Shown piece after piece: positions 24,904 to 35,000 of a stretch of DNA of 59,802 nt. The DNA is from an uncultured bacterium. Lineage in GTDB: Bacteria; Bacillota_I; Bacilli_A; Acholeplasmatales; Anaeroplasmataceae. The stretch is taken from the NCBI GenBank assembly GCA_949291115.1, contig CASETY010000009.1, positions 1 to 59,802 of the forward strand. Reading direction: 5' to 3'. Made by a program: the position numbers and the translations under genes. The notes beneath the pieces are model-generated. The model saw only the letters and a program-made list of their open reading frames with translations. It was not told the DNA's origin and searched no databases. Each line of letters opens with the position of its first letter. Position 1 is the first letter of the stretch.

Positions 24904-25767
24904 TTATTCATGATATTTTTCAATATAACCTAAACAAACTGTTCCAGGACCAGCATGGGCACCAACGACAGGTGTTAGTGGATAAACGTTGATGTCAGCT
25001 ACTTCATATTTTTCTTTTACAGCTTCTTTAATTTCATTAATAACTTCTTCTTTAGCATTAGCGTGAATTATACATAATTCAACATCTTTATCTTTTATTT
25101 CATTTAACACCAGCTCAACCATTTTTTCTCTAGCATGTTTAGAACCTCTAATAGTTGTAACTGTTTCAACTTTGCCTTCTTTATTTAAATCTAAAATTGG
25201 TTTTAATTTAATTAAATTAGCGAAACCACCTGCTAATTTAGATAAACGACCATTTTTAATTAAATATTCAAGAGTTTCAACACAGAAGAATAAATGATTA
25301 TGATCACGAATGAAATCAAGATGTTTTAAAACTTCATCTAAGTCTTTGCCATCATCAAACATTTTAGCGGCTGTCATAGCCATCAAAGCTTCTGGATAAG
25401 CAATTGTCTTTGAATTATAAGGGATGATTTCTAAGCCTTCATAATCTTGAGCTACTAAAGTAACTGTATTATATAAACTACTTAGTTCCGCTGCGATTAA
25501 AATAACTAATACTCTTTCATAGCCCTTAGCTTTCATTTCATCGAAAATAGCCTCCATTTTACCAGGGGAAACAAAGGCAGTATGAGGAAAAGCTGTTTTA
25601 TCGGTAGCCAAACGGTTATAAAAATCTTCCGCTTTAATTTCCGTAAAGTCATCGTACTTTTCATTGTCACCAAAGATAACTACACTTCTAAAGACAGGAA
25701 TATAGCTATCATGAGGAATGTAATCTAAGGCTGCGTTACTGCAAACAATAACACCTGTTTTTTTCAT
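24904..25767 (-). CDS. DegV-family fatty acid-binding protein
   Basis: A 287-residue DegV protein. The start is taken at ATG 25767 (MKKTGVIVCSNAALD), with GGAG ten bases upstream; a TTG seven codons earlier overlaps that ribosome site. Typical blocks are the N-terminal strand and Asp, AFPHTAFVSPGKMEAIFDEM, LIAAELSSLYNTV, the FFCVETLEYLIKNGRLSK segment and the C-terminal HAGPGTVCLGY. Family members (FakB type) hold a fatty acid for the FakA kinase. No fakA gene is nearby, so the partner must be elsewhere. Confidence 0.9.
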   Translation of the reverse strand: MKKTGVIVCSNAALDYIPHDSYIPVFRSVVIFGDNEKYDDFTEIKAEDFYNRLATDKTAFPHTAFVSPGKMEAIFDEMKAKGYERVLVILIAAELSSLYNTVTLVAQDYEGLEIIPYNSKTIAYPEALMAMTAAKMFDDGKDLDEVLKHLDFIRDHNHLFFCVETLEYLIKNGRLSKLAGGFANLIKLKPILDLNKEGKVETVTTIRGSKHAREKMVELVLNEIKDKDVELCIIHANAKEEVINEIKEAVKEKYEVADINVYPLTPVVGAHAGPGTVCLGYIEKYHE

Positions 25768-25822
25768 GTTAAATATTCTCCTTTTCAAATCTATTCAAAT
25801 TATAGCATAAATTGATATACTT

Positions 25823-26731
25823 TCAAACTACTTTTTTATAAGATGCAATGGCGCCATTATAAAGTGTTGATTTGCTACTTAAGGTTACTGCTTCTTTTAG
25901 ATATTCATTTAATCGCTTTATTGAAACGTTTTTTATATCTTCGTTAATTAAATTTTTAAGCATAATAGCGGTAAACAAATCACCAGCTCCTGTTGTATCT
26001 ATCGCTTTTATATCACTATTTGTGCTAGCGTTTATTATTTCATTTTTATAATAAATACTAGCTCCTTTTTTGCCTTTAGTAAGCATAATTATTTTAATAT
26101 TTTTAAAACTTTTTAAATATTCAATAGCTTCTTTTTCGTTATTCTTTTTCGTAATAAATTCTAGTTCATCATCACTTATTTTTAAAATGTTTGGATATTT
26201 TAATAATTTAATTATTAATTTTTGATATTTATTTAAATCATTAACTAAATTAAATCTTAAATTAGGATCAAAACTAATTAAGATGTTTTTCTTAATACCT
26301 AATTTTAATAATTTTAAATGACTTTTTAATGTTTCTTTATTTAATAAAGCTAAACTACCAAAATGAATGATTTTAATATCCTCTAACATTTCTTCTTTAA
26401 TGTAGTTTTTAGTTAAATATTTATCACTAGGATTAGTTCTATAAAAAGAAAACCGCCTATTACCAGTTTCATCATTAAAAACAAAGGCTAAGCTGGTGTT
26501 ACCTTTATTAGTAGTAAAAATATATTTAGTATCTAATTTTAAGCTATTTAATTCTTTTAAAATAAAGTCTTTGAAGTAATCATTACCAAGCATTGTCACA
26601 AAATTAACATCAACGTTCATTAATTTTAAGGCCACACTTACATTTAAAGGTGCGCCACCTACATGTGGTATTAGCTTATCATCTAAAACTTGATTGTCAA
26701 CAATAGCTTCACCTATACATAAAATTTTCAT
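25823..26731 (-). CDS. PfkB-family sugar kinase (fructokinase-like)
   Basis: A 302-residue ribokinase-fold kinase. The N-terminal GEAIVDNQVLDDKLIPHVGGAPLNVSVALKLMN is the substrate and dimer region. The C-terminal signature DTTGAGDLFTAIML holds the catalytic Asp and the anion hole. The wording GGAPLNVSVALKLM and the GNTSLAFVF loop resemble fructokinases, but the sugar is not certain. It lies nine bases after the ABC transporter gene 26741 and is probably co-transcribed with the exporter operon. Confidence 0.88.
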   Translation of the reverse strand: MKILCIGEAIVDNQVLDDKLIPHVGGAPLNVSVALKLMNVDVNFVTMLGNDYFKDFILKELNSLKLDTKYIFTTNKGNTSLAFVFNDETGNRRFSFYRTNPSDKYLTKNYIKEEMLEDIKIIHFGSLALLNKETLKSHLKLLKLGIKKNILISFDPNLRFNLVNDLNKYQKLIIKLLKYPNILKISDDELEFITKKNNEKEAIEYLKSFKNIKIIMLTKGKKGASIYYKNEIINASTNSDIKAIDTTGAGDLFTAIMLKNLINEDIKNVSIKRLNEYLKEAVTLSSKSTLYNGAIASYKKVV

Positions 26732-26740
26732 TTTATTACC

Positions 26741-28534
26741 TTATTCTTGATAATTTTTAAACTGTGAATCATACATTTCTTGATACACTTGACAGTTTTC
26801 ATATAAATATTGATGACTGCCTTGACCAACGATTACGCCATCATTTAATACAACAATTTCATCGGCATCTTTAATTGTTGATAACCTATGGGCAATTATA
26901 AAGGTTGTTCTACCTGTTGATACAACATCCATCGCTTTTTTAATCTTAAGTTCTGTTTCTGTATCAATGTTAGCGGTCGCTTCATCTAAAACTAAAATCT
27001 TAGGATTTCTAAGTAATATTCTCGCAAAAGAGATAAGTTGTTTTTCACCAAGGGATAAATTTTCTCCTCTAAAAGAAATTGGTGAATAAATACCATCTTT
27101 ACTTTTTTCTAAAAGTTCATCTGCACCTACTTCTTTTAAAACTTTTAGAACTTCTTCATCTTTATAAATATCTCTTTCCATAGTAATATTAGATTTAATG
27201 GTTCCTTGAAATAAAGCCGGTGTCTGTAAAACAATACCTATATTTTTACGATAACTTGTTTTATTGTAGGTTTTAATATCAACACCATCAATTAATAAAT
27301 TACCACTATCATAATCATTATAGGCTAATAGCAAATTCATTAATGATGACTTCCCAGACCCAGTATGACCAACAATACCAATTGTTTTGCCAGCTTCTAC
27401 TTTTAAATTAATACCTTTTAATACTGGTTTACCTTTTACATAAGAAAACCAAATGTTTTTAAATTCAACATCACCATTAATCTTTTTAGGAGCTAGTTTA
27501 CCTTCAGTCGGTAAAGTTCTTGTGTCATTAGCTTCATCCATAAATAAATAAACACGATTAGCGCCAACCATCGAATCTTCTAATTCATTTAAACTATTAA
27601 AAATAGTGTTAACAGGGTTAATCATTCTTGTTAGATAATCAGTAAAAGTGGTAATTAAACCAACAGTTACCACTGTTCCTCCCTTACCAATAAAGACAAA
27701 ACCAAAATAAGTTAAGATAGCTACTTCGGCTAATCTTTTAATTAAAAGTAATAATTCCCAACCAAAGTAAGCCGCAACGGTATTAGCTTTTTTATCATTA
27801 TAATTATAACGATTTACTAATTTTTTATAGTCACCAAGCATACTATCTTCTTGGTTAAAATCTTGAATAATTAAAGCGCCTGTAATAAGCTCATTTAATT
27901 TACCCGTAATTAAAGAGCCTGTTTCTCTTAAATCTTGATAATACCCATGAACTCTTTTACGATAAATAGTAATCCAAACTAATAAAATAGGAACTAAAGC
28001 TAGTAAGATTAAACCAATCATCGGCATTAAACAAATAATACCTACATAAACAATAATAATATTAATTAAGGCTTGAAAAATTTGGAAAGATGTTTCATAA
28101 AAGACTCTTACCCCATTAGTATCACTAGTAATCTTCGCTACAATTTTGCCATCTGGTTCTAAGGAATAATAATCTACTGGTAAATAATCTATTTTTCTTA
28201 TCGCATCATTTCTTAACCTTAATTCAATATTCATACCTGTTAATGATTGAAAATATTGCATGAAGTAACGAGCGAAAACCATAATCAAAGTTAAAAGTCC
28301 ATATAAACATAATAACCAAATTATCGCTTTAACTTTTTCATCATTAGTTAATAATTCATTCATTAAATAATCATCTAAAATAGATTTTGTAATTAAAGGA
28401 GTTACAACTGTTAATATAGCTACTAAAATAGCTAAAGATAAAGCCCCTAAAAAAGTTTTATATTCTTTTTTAACATAAGGAAGTGTTCTTTTTAAAAGAG
28501 CTGTTTTACCATAAACAAACTTATTCTTGCTCAT
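26741..28534 (-). CDS. ABC exporter half-transporter, catalytically complete subunit
   Basis: A 597-residue fused membrane and ATPase protein of the MdlB/YheH type. Six membrane spans lie at about 25-330. The ATPase domain has Walker A GHTGSGKSSL (about 390), signature LSLGEKQ, Walker B ILVLDEAT with the catalytic Glu, and the H-loop histidine in FIIAHRLST. The signature departs from LSGGQ while the catalytic Glu is present. That is the pattern of the subunit that supplies the active Walker B in an asymmetric heterodimer. The start overlaps the partner gene by 14 bases. Confidence 0.92.
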   Translation of the reverse strand: MSKNKFVYGKTALLKRTLPYVKKEYKTFLGALSLAILVAILTVVTPLITKSILDDYLMNELLTNDEKVKAIIWLLCLYGLLTLIMVFARYFMQYFQSLTGMNIELRLRNDAIRKIDYLPVDYYSLEPDGKIVAKITSDTNGVRVFYETSFQIFQALINIIIVYVGIICLMPMIGLILLALVPILLVWITIYRKRVHGYYQDLRETGSLITGKLNELITGALIIQDFNQEDSMLGDYKKLVNRYNYNDKKANTVAAYFGWELLLLIKRLAEVAILTYFGFVFIGKGGTVVTVGLITTFTDYLTRMINPVNTIFNSLNELEDSMVGANRVYLFMDEANDTRTLPTEGKLAPKKINGDVEFKNIWFSYVKGKPVLKGINLKVEAGKTIGIVGHTGSGKSSLMNLLLAYNDYDSGNLLIDGVDIKTYNKTSYRKNIGIVLQTPALFQGTIKSNITMERDIYKDEEVLKVLKEVGADELLEKSKDGIYSPISFRGENLSLGEKQLISFARILLRNPKILVLDEATANIDTETELKIKKAMDVVSTGRTTFIIAHRLSTIKDADEIVVLNDGVIVGQGSHQYLYENCQVYQEMYDSQFKNYQE

Positions 28535-30284
28535 TTGTTAAGTCCTCCTTATCATCCATTTGTTGACTTATAAATTGATGGTAGTACCAACCTTTTTTAG
28601 CCATTAATTCTTCATGGGTACCACGTTCTACGATTTCACCATGATCTAAAACAATAATTAAATCGGCCCCCATTACAGCTGACAAGCGATGTGCTACAAT
28701 TATGTTAGTTTTACCACTTCTAAAATGCTTCAAACTATTAATAATATTAGCTTCTGTCGTTCCATCAACCGCTGATAAAGAATCATCTAAAATCAAAATA
28801 TCCGAATTTTTTAAGAAAGCTCTAGCAATAGCTAAACGTTGTTTTTGACCACCTGATAAAGTAACCCCGTATTCACCAACAATCGTCTTTAATCCTTCTG
28901 GCAAAGCAGCGATATCTTTTGAAAAATCAGCTAAGGCCACGGCATTTAAGACTTCTTCTTCATTAGCGTCAGTTGTTGAACCAAGTTTAACATTATCATA
29001 AACACTTCTTGAAAATAAGATGTGTTCTTGGGGAACATAAGAAACTCTTTCTCTAATTGTTTCTTGTTTAAAGTCTTCAATCTTTTCACCATTAATAAAT
29101 AAAGTGCCTGTGATAATTGGTAGTTGTCTTACTAACTGTCTTACTAGTGTTGACTTACCAGAACCAGTTTTCCCAACAATACCAAGTGTTTGACCTTCTT
29201 TAATTGTTAAATCGATATCATTTAAAGCATTAAAGTTATCACCTTGATATTTAAAGCTAAAGTCTTTAAATTCAATAGTTTTAATATGATTTAAAGGTCT
29301 TGATTCTTCTTCATCTACAACACTACTTTTTGAATCATACACTTCATTTAAACGTTCTGCTGAAATTAAACTTTGATAGAAATTATTTAATAAGTTACCA
29401 ATATTCGTCAGTGGAGAAGCTAACATACCTAAATAAACTGTAAACTTAACAAACATATTAATATCTAAATTATTATGAATAATATAATAAGAACCAATCG
29501 CATAAGCAATAATAGTAGAAACAGCTGTTACACTATTGAAAATAGGTTGGAATAAAACACTAAGTTTTAAATTGCGTTTTTCCATTTCATAAACATCTTT
29601 TGAATATTTAAGATTCTTCTGATAACTTTCTTCTTCTTTCGAAAAAGCTCTAATAGTTCTAACATTAGTAATACTTTCTAAAATAACATTTCCCATTAAA
29701 GAAGACTTTTCTCTAACTAAAGTCCAGTTACGCTTTACCTTTCGTTTTAAATAAAAATTAGTAAAGAAAATGATTGGTAAAGGAATAACACTAAGCAAAG
29801 TTAAAGGAACACTTATAATCATCATAGCTGTAAAAGTTACTACAATAGTTATAAATTCAAGCATAATATTTAAAAGTCTTGTCGAACCACTAAAATTAAC
29901 ACTCTTAACATCACCAAGCGCTCTTGTTAATAAGTCACCTGACTGGAATCTTTCAAAAAAAGATGCATCTTGAACTAAGATATTTTCCATATATCTAACT
30001 TGTAAAGCATAAAAAAGACGAACTTTTAATCTATTTTGTAATACTCTTTTTGTAGTTGAAACAATATATATTAAAAACATAACTACTAAATAATATCCTA
30101 AAATATTAAGCAAAATAAAATTAACATCTACATCATTATCTTCAATATGACCAGTTAAGGAAGCAATTACATTAGCTGGAAGTAAATTTAATAAAGATAT
30201 TAAGATACCAACTATTAAAATAAGAACATAAAAATACCAGTTCTTTTTAATAAACCAAAACATTCTTTTTAAAAAACCGAACAT
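28521..30284 (-). CDS. ABC exporter half-transporter, degenerate-site subunit
   Basis: A 587-residue partner of the MdlA/YheI type. Six membrane spans are followed by an ATPase domain with Walker A GKTGSGKSTL, a perfect signature LSGGQKQRLAIARA, Walker B LILDDSLSAVDG with Asp in place of the catalytic Glu, and VAHRLSA. Together with 26741 it forms one active and one degenerate ATP site, as in BmrCD or TM287/288 exporters. The substrate is unknown; multidrug, peptide or lipid export are possible. The Shine-Dalgarno AAGGGAG nine bases before the ATG lies in an 11-base match to the seed of small RNA D. Confidence 0.92.
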   Translation of the reverse strand: MFGFLKRMFWFIKKNWYFYVLILIVGILISLLNLLPANVIASLTGHIEDNDVDVNFILLNILGYYLVVMFLIYIVSTTKRVLQNRLKVRLFYALQVRYMENILVQDASFFERFQSGDLLTRALGDVKSVNFSGSTRLLNIMLEFITIVVTFTAMMIISVPLTLLSVIPLPIIFFTNFYLKRKVKRNWTLVREKSSLMGNVILESITNVRTIRAFSKEEESYQKNLKYSKDVYEMEKRNLKLSVLFQPIFNSVTAVSTIIAYAIGSYYIIHNNLDINMFVKFTVYLGMLASPLTNIGNLLNNFYQSLISAERLNEVYDSKSSVVDEEESRPLNHIKTIEFKDFSFKYQGDNFNALNDIDLTIKEGQTLGIVGKTGSGKSTLVRQLVRQLPIITGTLFINGEKIEDFKQETIRERVSYVPQEHILFSRSVYDNVKLGSTTDANEEEVLNAVALADFSKDIAALPEGLKTIVGEYGVTLSGGQKQRLAIARAFLKNSDILILDDSLSAVDGTTEANIINSLKHFRSGKTNIIVAHRLSAVMGADLIIVLDHGEIVERGTHEELMAKKGWYYHQFISQQMDDKEDLTNEQE

Positions 30285-30429
30285 CTTACAAACTCCCTTC
30301 TTTTTTATTTTATTATATCACAAAGATAATAGCAGTTTGGTAATATTATCACAAAATATATAAAGGAAATTATTCCTGTAACAATCTATAAATTCTTTAA
30401 TTAAAGGAAAATACATCTATATAAATAAG

Positions 30430-30474
30430 TAAAAAGCGTTAGCAAATTTATTAAATATAAATTAACCAACGCTT
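30430..30474 (-). terminator. Terminator of the DUF2089-DUF4097 unit
   Basis: AAGCGTT and AACGCTT flank an inner AATTTAT/ATAAATT stem. The minus-strand product ends in TTTTT. Confidence 0.75.
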
Positions 30475-30484
30475 CTTATTATAT

Positions 30485-31225
30485 TTATTTATTTAAAAAA
30501 TCACCACTTATAGTGTGAAAATTGAATTTATTTTGATCAATGTTTTTAACCTCTAAATCTCCAGATATAGTATTAACATTTATCATATTTACTACATTTA
30601 AATTATCAATTGTAACATCACCACTAACTGTAGAAATATTACCATTATCAATACTAACATCCTTAATATCAATATCACCAGAAACATTAGCTAACTCAAC
30701 TTTTTTAAATCTAGAATCATTAATATCTAAATCGCCACTTATTAAATTGATTTTAGCCTTCAAAACACTAATTCTCGTTATATCTAAATCAGAAGAAATA
30801 CCTTTAACATTTAAAATGTTTAAATCTTGGCCTACTGCAATATATAAATCATATTTTTCTTTAGGTCTAAAAAGAAAACTTTTCTTCTTTTCTTTAATTA
30901 TGAGCTTATCTTTACTTTGACTGACATCTATTCTATCTTTTATATCATCATAATTACTAATTATTACTCCAGAAACCATTTTCTTTTCAATATAAATATC
31001 ATTACAACTTGTAACACTTATTTCAAGATCAAAATCGCCATTAATATCTTCATTTTTATAAACAAGTTCATCTATCTTAGGTAATCTTTTAAGAATTTCT
31101 TCTTCAGTTAAATTAGCTTCTTGATATAAAGCTATTTTAGCTTTAATGTCCTTAATTATTTCTTCTTTTTGAGGATTAGTAGCTAAACTTTCTTCTAATT
31201 CTTTAATATAAACTTCTAATAACAT
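30485..31225 (-). CDS. DUF4097 beta-helix protein with an N-terminal DUF1700-like helix domain
   Basis: A 246-residue protein. Residues 1-55 are helical (LEVYIKELEESLATNPQKEEI, then LTEEEILKRLP), as in DUF1700-like sensors. From about 70 it is a repetitive beta-structure with SGDLDI, SGDIDI, SGDVTI and SGDLEV at regular spacing, typical of the DUF4097 putative adhesin fold also found in LiaX-like envelope-stress proteins. There is no signal peptide or membrane span. It follows the DUF2089 gene by two bases, a pairing common in Firmicutes. An envelope-stress role is inference. Confidence 0.78.
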   Translation of the reverse strand: MLLEVYIKELEESLATNPQKEEIIKDIKAKIALYQEANLTEEEILKRLPKIDELVYKNEDINGDFDLEISVTSCNDIYIEKKMVSGVIISNYDDIKDRIDVSQSKDKLIIKEKKKSFLFRPKEKYDLYIAVGQDLNILNVKGISSDLDITRISVLKAKINLISGDLDINDSRFKKVELANVSGDIDIKDVSIDNGNISTVSGDVTIDNLNVVNMINVNTISGDLEVKNIDQNKFNFHTISGDFLNK

Positions 31226-31227
31226 AA

Positions 31228-31608
31228 CTATCCCTCGATTTCTTTTATTAATTTAACTGCTTCATCATAACTAATTTCTTCATTCTTTAAAGCGTCTAAA
31301 ACATCTTTTTTAGTATTATAACTATTCTTTTCTAACTCTACTTTTTGGAATCCTAAAGCACTAATTAAATCTTCTAAATTCTTTTTAACAGTTGGATAAG
31401 AAATATTAAGTTCTTTTTCAATAGCTTTAATATTACCAGCATTTTTAATAAAAATTAAAGCGAAATTAGCTTGTTCATTACTTAAACTAGTCAACTTGCC
31501 AAATGCAAAATCACCATTAATTTCAATGTTGCAGCTAGGGCATTCTAAAGCTTTAACTACTAACTTACCACCACATATAGGACATTTAGTCATTACTTCT
31601 TTTTTCAT
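31228..31608 (-). CDS. DUF2089 zinc-ribbon/HTH protein, putative regulator
   Basis: A 126-residue protein starting at ATG 31608 (MKKEVMTKCPICGG) after a GGTGAT ribosome site; the longer open frame upstream is AT-rich non-coding sequence. An N-terminal zinc ribbon (CPICGG, then CPSC, 9-26) is followed by a sigma-70 region 4-like HTH (LSNEQANFALIFIKNAGNIKAIEKELNISYPTVKKNLEDL) and a helical tail. Probably a transcription regulator of itself and the DUF4097 gene. Confidence 0.82.
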   Translation of the reverse strand: MKKEVMTKCPICGGKLVVKALECPSCNIEINGDFAFGKLTSLSNEQANFALIFIKNAGNIKAIEKELNISYPTVKKNLEDLISALGFQKVELEKNSYNTKKDVLDALKNEEISYDEAVKLIKEIEG

Positions 31609-31723
31609 TTTATCACCGTTAAGCCTTTCTACATTAATTATTTTACATATATTTTTAATAAAGTCAATAATTAAATTAAAAATAATTAATTTTATTAACA
31701 AAAATATTAAAATTATTAAAAAT

Positions 31724-31746
31724 AAAGGTGAGAAAGCCTCACCTTA
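31724..31746 (-). terminator. Terminator upstream of the DUF2089 gene
   Basis: AAGGTGAG (31725-31732) and CTCACCTT (31738-31745) form a perfect 8-bp stem. The minus-strand product runs into T-rich sequence. It insulates the DUF2089 gene from the ATPase relic upstream. Confidence 0.7.
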
Positions 31747-31776
31747 ATTTATATAATTAGTTTCATTAATAAATCT

Positions 31777-31956
31777 CTATAATAAGAAAGCAAGAAAATG
31801 TGGGAAAGTTAGTTTATTGTTTTCAAAACCAATATTACCATCAACTAATTTTATACCATATTTAATATTTATATTTTCTAATAAAGCTTTATCTAAAGAT
31901 TTAGTACGACCTTTTTTTCTTTTAACCTCTATTACACCTTTTAGGAGTTTTGTGTC
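31777..31956 (-). pseudogene. C-terminal remnant of a DUF4143-type AAA ATPase
   Basis: An open stretch of about 55 codons on the minus strand without a start and preceded by an in-frame TAA. It reads KGVIEVKRKKGRTKSLDKAL, then INIKYGIKLVDGNIGFENNK and LTFPHFLAFLL before TAG. This resembles the PD-(D/E)XK-like C-terminus of archaeal-type ATPases with DUF4143 (EVK, then GI.L..GNI and the final hydrophobic FL). A broken N-terminal part of the same kind of gene lies at 57487-57791, but whether both come from one gene cannot be told. Confidence 0.5.
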
Positions 31957-31970
31957 TATTTAACAATTTA

Positions 31971-32010
31971 AAAAGGTGAAGCTAGTTCATCAACTAGCAT
32001 CACCCTTTTT
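31971..32010 (-). terminator. Terminator of the giant surface protein gene
   Basis: AAAAGGTGAAGCTAGTT and AACTAGCATCACCCTTTT pair with one mismatch around CATC. On the minus strand it ends in T and directly follows the stop codon. Confidence 0.9.
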
Positions 32011-32014
32011 ACCA

Positions 32015-35000
32015 TTATTGTTTAGATTTAGGAGCGTCCATATCTCTTTCCCATTTAGCGAATAGAGTTAGGTTTTCTTTTGGCATACTACCAAAATGAG
32101 CTTCTTTCATTAGTTTTTCGTCTAAATACCAACCTTTAAATCTATAACCAGGATTTATCGCATTTGGTAATTCTACTAAGGCATCTTCTTTTAAACGCAT
32201 TGGAGCGATTAAAGAACCACCATTAGTTACAAACTTAATTTGATATTTACGGTTCTTTACAATAACTACTATCGCAAAGGCGAAACCAGCAGTTACGGCA
32301 AGCACTATTAATACCCATAACCATGTTAAATTGATTGGTTCAAAGACTTCAACCACACCAAACATACTAAAATGTGGAGTTACGAAACTAATTGTATTAT
32401 TAGCAACCTTATATTCACCAAATGATGAATAATCTAAATAGTCATCAGTTACATGAACGATGGCATATGTTACATCTTCTTTTAAAGATGCATCAGTAAT
32501 TGTAACTTTTACATCTTCACCTAAATCAACAATATTACCATTTTTATCTAGCAACTTAATATCATATAAAGTTACTAAATCACCAAGTGGATATAATAAA
32601 TCAATTGCGTTACTTAAAGGTAATTCTTGAACAATCTTAGTAACACTTAAACTATAGTTAGGATCAAGACCTTTACCACTCGTTGAAGATACTGTGATAA
32701 CTTTATTATCAATTGTTGTGCTTAAAGCTATCTTATTATAGAAAGCTTCTAAGGTAATATCTTTAGTAACTGGCTTGCTAAAGTCATATTTATTACCATC
32801 TAAATACCATGAATTAAATACATAACCTTCTTTTGTAGGATCGGTAATTTGGGAAATTGTAGAATTATAGTCAATTTCTACTTTTTCTATTTCTTTATTA
32901 CCATCAACAAAAGTTACCGTTACTTTTTCAGGTGTAAAGTGAGCTTCTAAAACTAAATCACCAGTTTTACCAATAATACTTTCAACTTTAGTATCTGTTC
33001 CATTAATATACCAACCATTAAATGTATAGCCTGCTTTAGTAGGGGCTTTAAAGGTTAATTCATCTTTAATTGTATATTTTAATGGGTTATCTTGATGATT
33101 ATTAGCGCCGTTTAAAACATAAGTAATCTTATATTCAATAATTTTAAATCTAGCTTCTAATTTAATATCACCAGTCATATTTAAAGTTGAAGTAACAAGT
33201 TTACCATTTAAGTACCAACCCACAAATTCATAACCTAATTTAGTTAATGAATCAAAGTTTACTACATTATCTTTACTATAAACTTTTGGCAATAAGTTTA
33301 TATCAATAGATAAATCACTTGTGTAAGTAATATTATAAGTAATAGCTTCATATTTGGCTGTTAAGTATAAGTTACCACTTAAACCTAAAGTTGATTCAAC
33401 TAATTTACCATCTTCAGTATAGAAGCCAACAAATTTATAACCTTCTTTAGTAGGTTTATTAAATACATAATCACTACTTATTGTATAAGTTGTTGGATTA
33501 TTAGTTACTTTACCACCAGCTAAATTATAATTAATCTTATAAGTAGCTTCTTCAAAGATAGCGTATAATGTTAAACCACCAACTTTAACATTTACATATG
33601 ATTCATCTCTATATAAGATTTCACCATTTGAACTTAATGACCAACCAATAAATACATAACCATCTTTAGCAAATTGATTAGCTTTTAATTTAGTTGATTC
33701 ACCATAAGTAGCTTGTTGGAATGTCATATTACCATTAGCGCCATTAGCGTTAAAGTAAATATTATATTTAATACCTTCATATTTAGCTTTAACATTTAAA
33801 TTATAATCTGGCATCGTTGTTTCATTTAAGTCCCAACCAATAAAATTATAACCTGCTGGAGCTTCCGGAATATATTTACTTAGATCAATTAAATCACCAT
33901 AACACATTTCTATTACACTATTTTCTAAACTACCACCTAAGGCATCTAAATAAATATAATATACTTTTTCTTCAAAATTAGCAGTTAATTTAATATCACT
34001 ATCATAGCCATATAACATACCATCTTTAATTTCTACACCATTATAAGACCAACCTAAGAAACGTTCACTTGGATTATCTTTTAATGTTGGTAAGTTAGAA
34101 ATAACATCACCATAATGAATCTTAATTATTTCACTACTATTTTCAAAACTAATTTCATATTCTATAGCTTCATAAATAGCATATAAAGTAACAACACTAT
34201 TATCTACACTTGAAAGCATGCTTACTTGATTTTTAATAACTTCACCATCATTAGTTTTAGACCAGCCAATAAATTTATAACCAGTCTTAGTATAACCTGT
34301 TGTTGGTAATACATATTCATCATTATAGCTTAAGTTCTTTGAAGATACGCTACCAAAGCCACCATTAGCGTTAAATTGGATTGTATAATGAATTTCACTA
34401 AATTGAGCTTCTACTTCAATATCAGAAGCATAATTATAAACCATACCATTAGTTATAACTAAGTTATTATAAGTAAAGCCTGTGAAATTATGGCCTACTT
34501 TATTAACTATTAATTCATCTAAGCCATTAATAGCCTCACCATAAGTGACTTCAATTGGATTAATTTCATTATGATCTTTAACACTAATATGATATGTATT
34601 AACTTCAAAATTAGCTTTAACTGTTAAATCAGCAGTATGACCTTTAGTAGATGTTATAACTTTACCATCTTCTAATGTCCAGTTAACAAATCTATAACCA
34701 GGTTTTGTAGGTGTACCAAATGGTACTTCAGCTTCTACTGTATAAGTTAAGTTGTTAGCACCTTCATAAGTACCACCATTTAAATCATAAGTTATGTGGT
34801 AAGTTATAGCTTCAAAATTAGCTATTACTGTTAAGTTACCAGTATAACCTTTAGTTGAAGTTATACTGCTTCCATCTTCTTTTAAAGTCCAGTTAACAAA
34901 TCTATAACCATTCTTTGTAGGTGTACCAAATGTTACATCACTTTCTACTGTATAAGTAGTCTTATTAGAATCATTATAAGTCGCACCAACTAAACCATTA

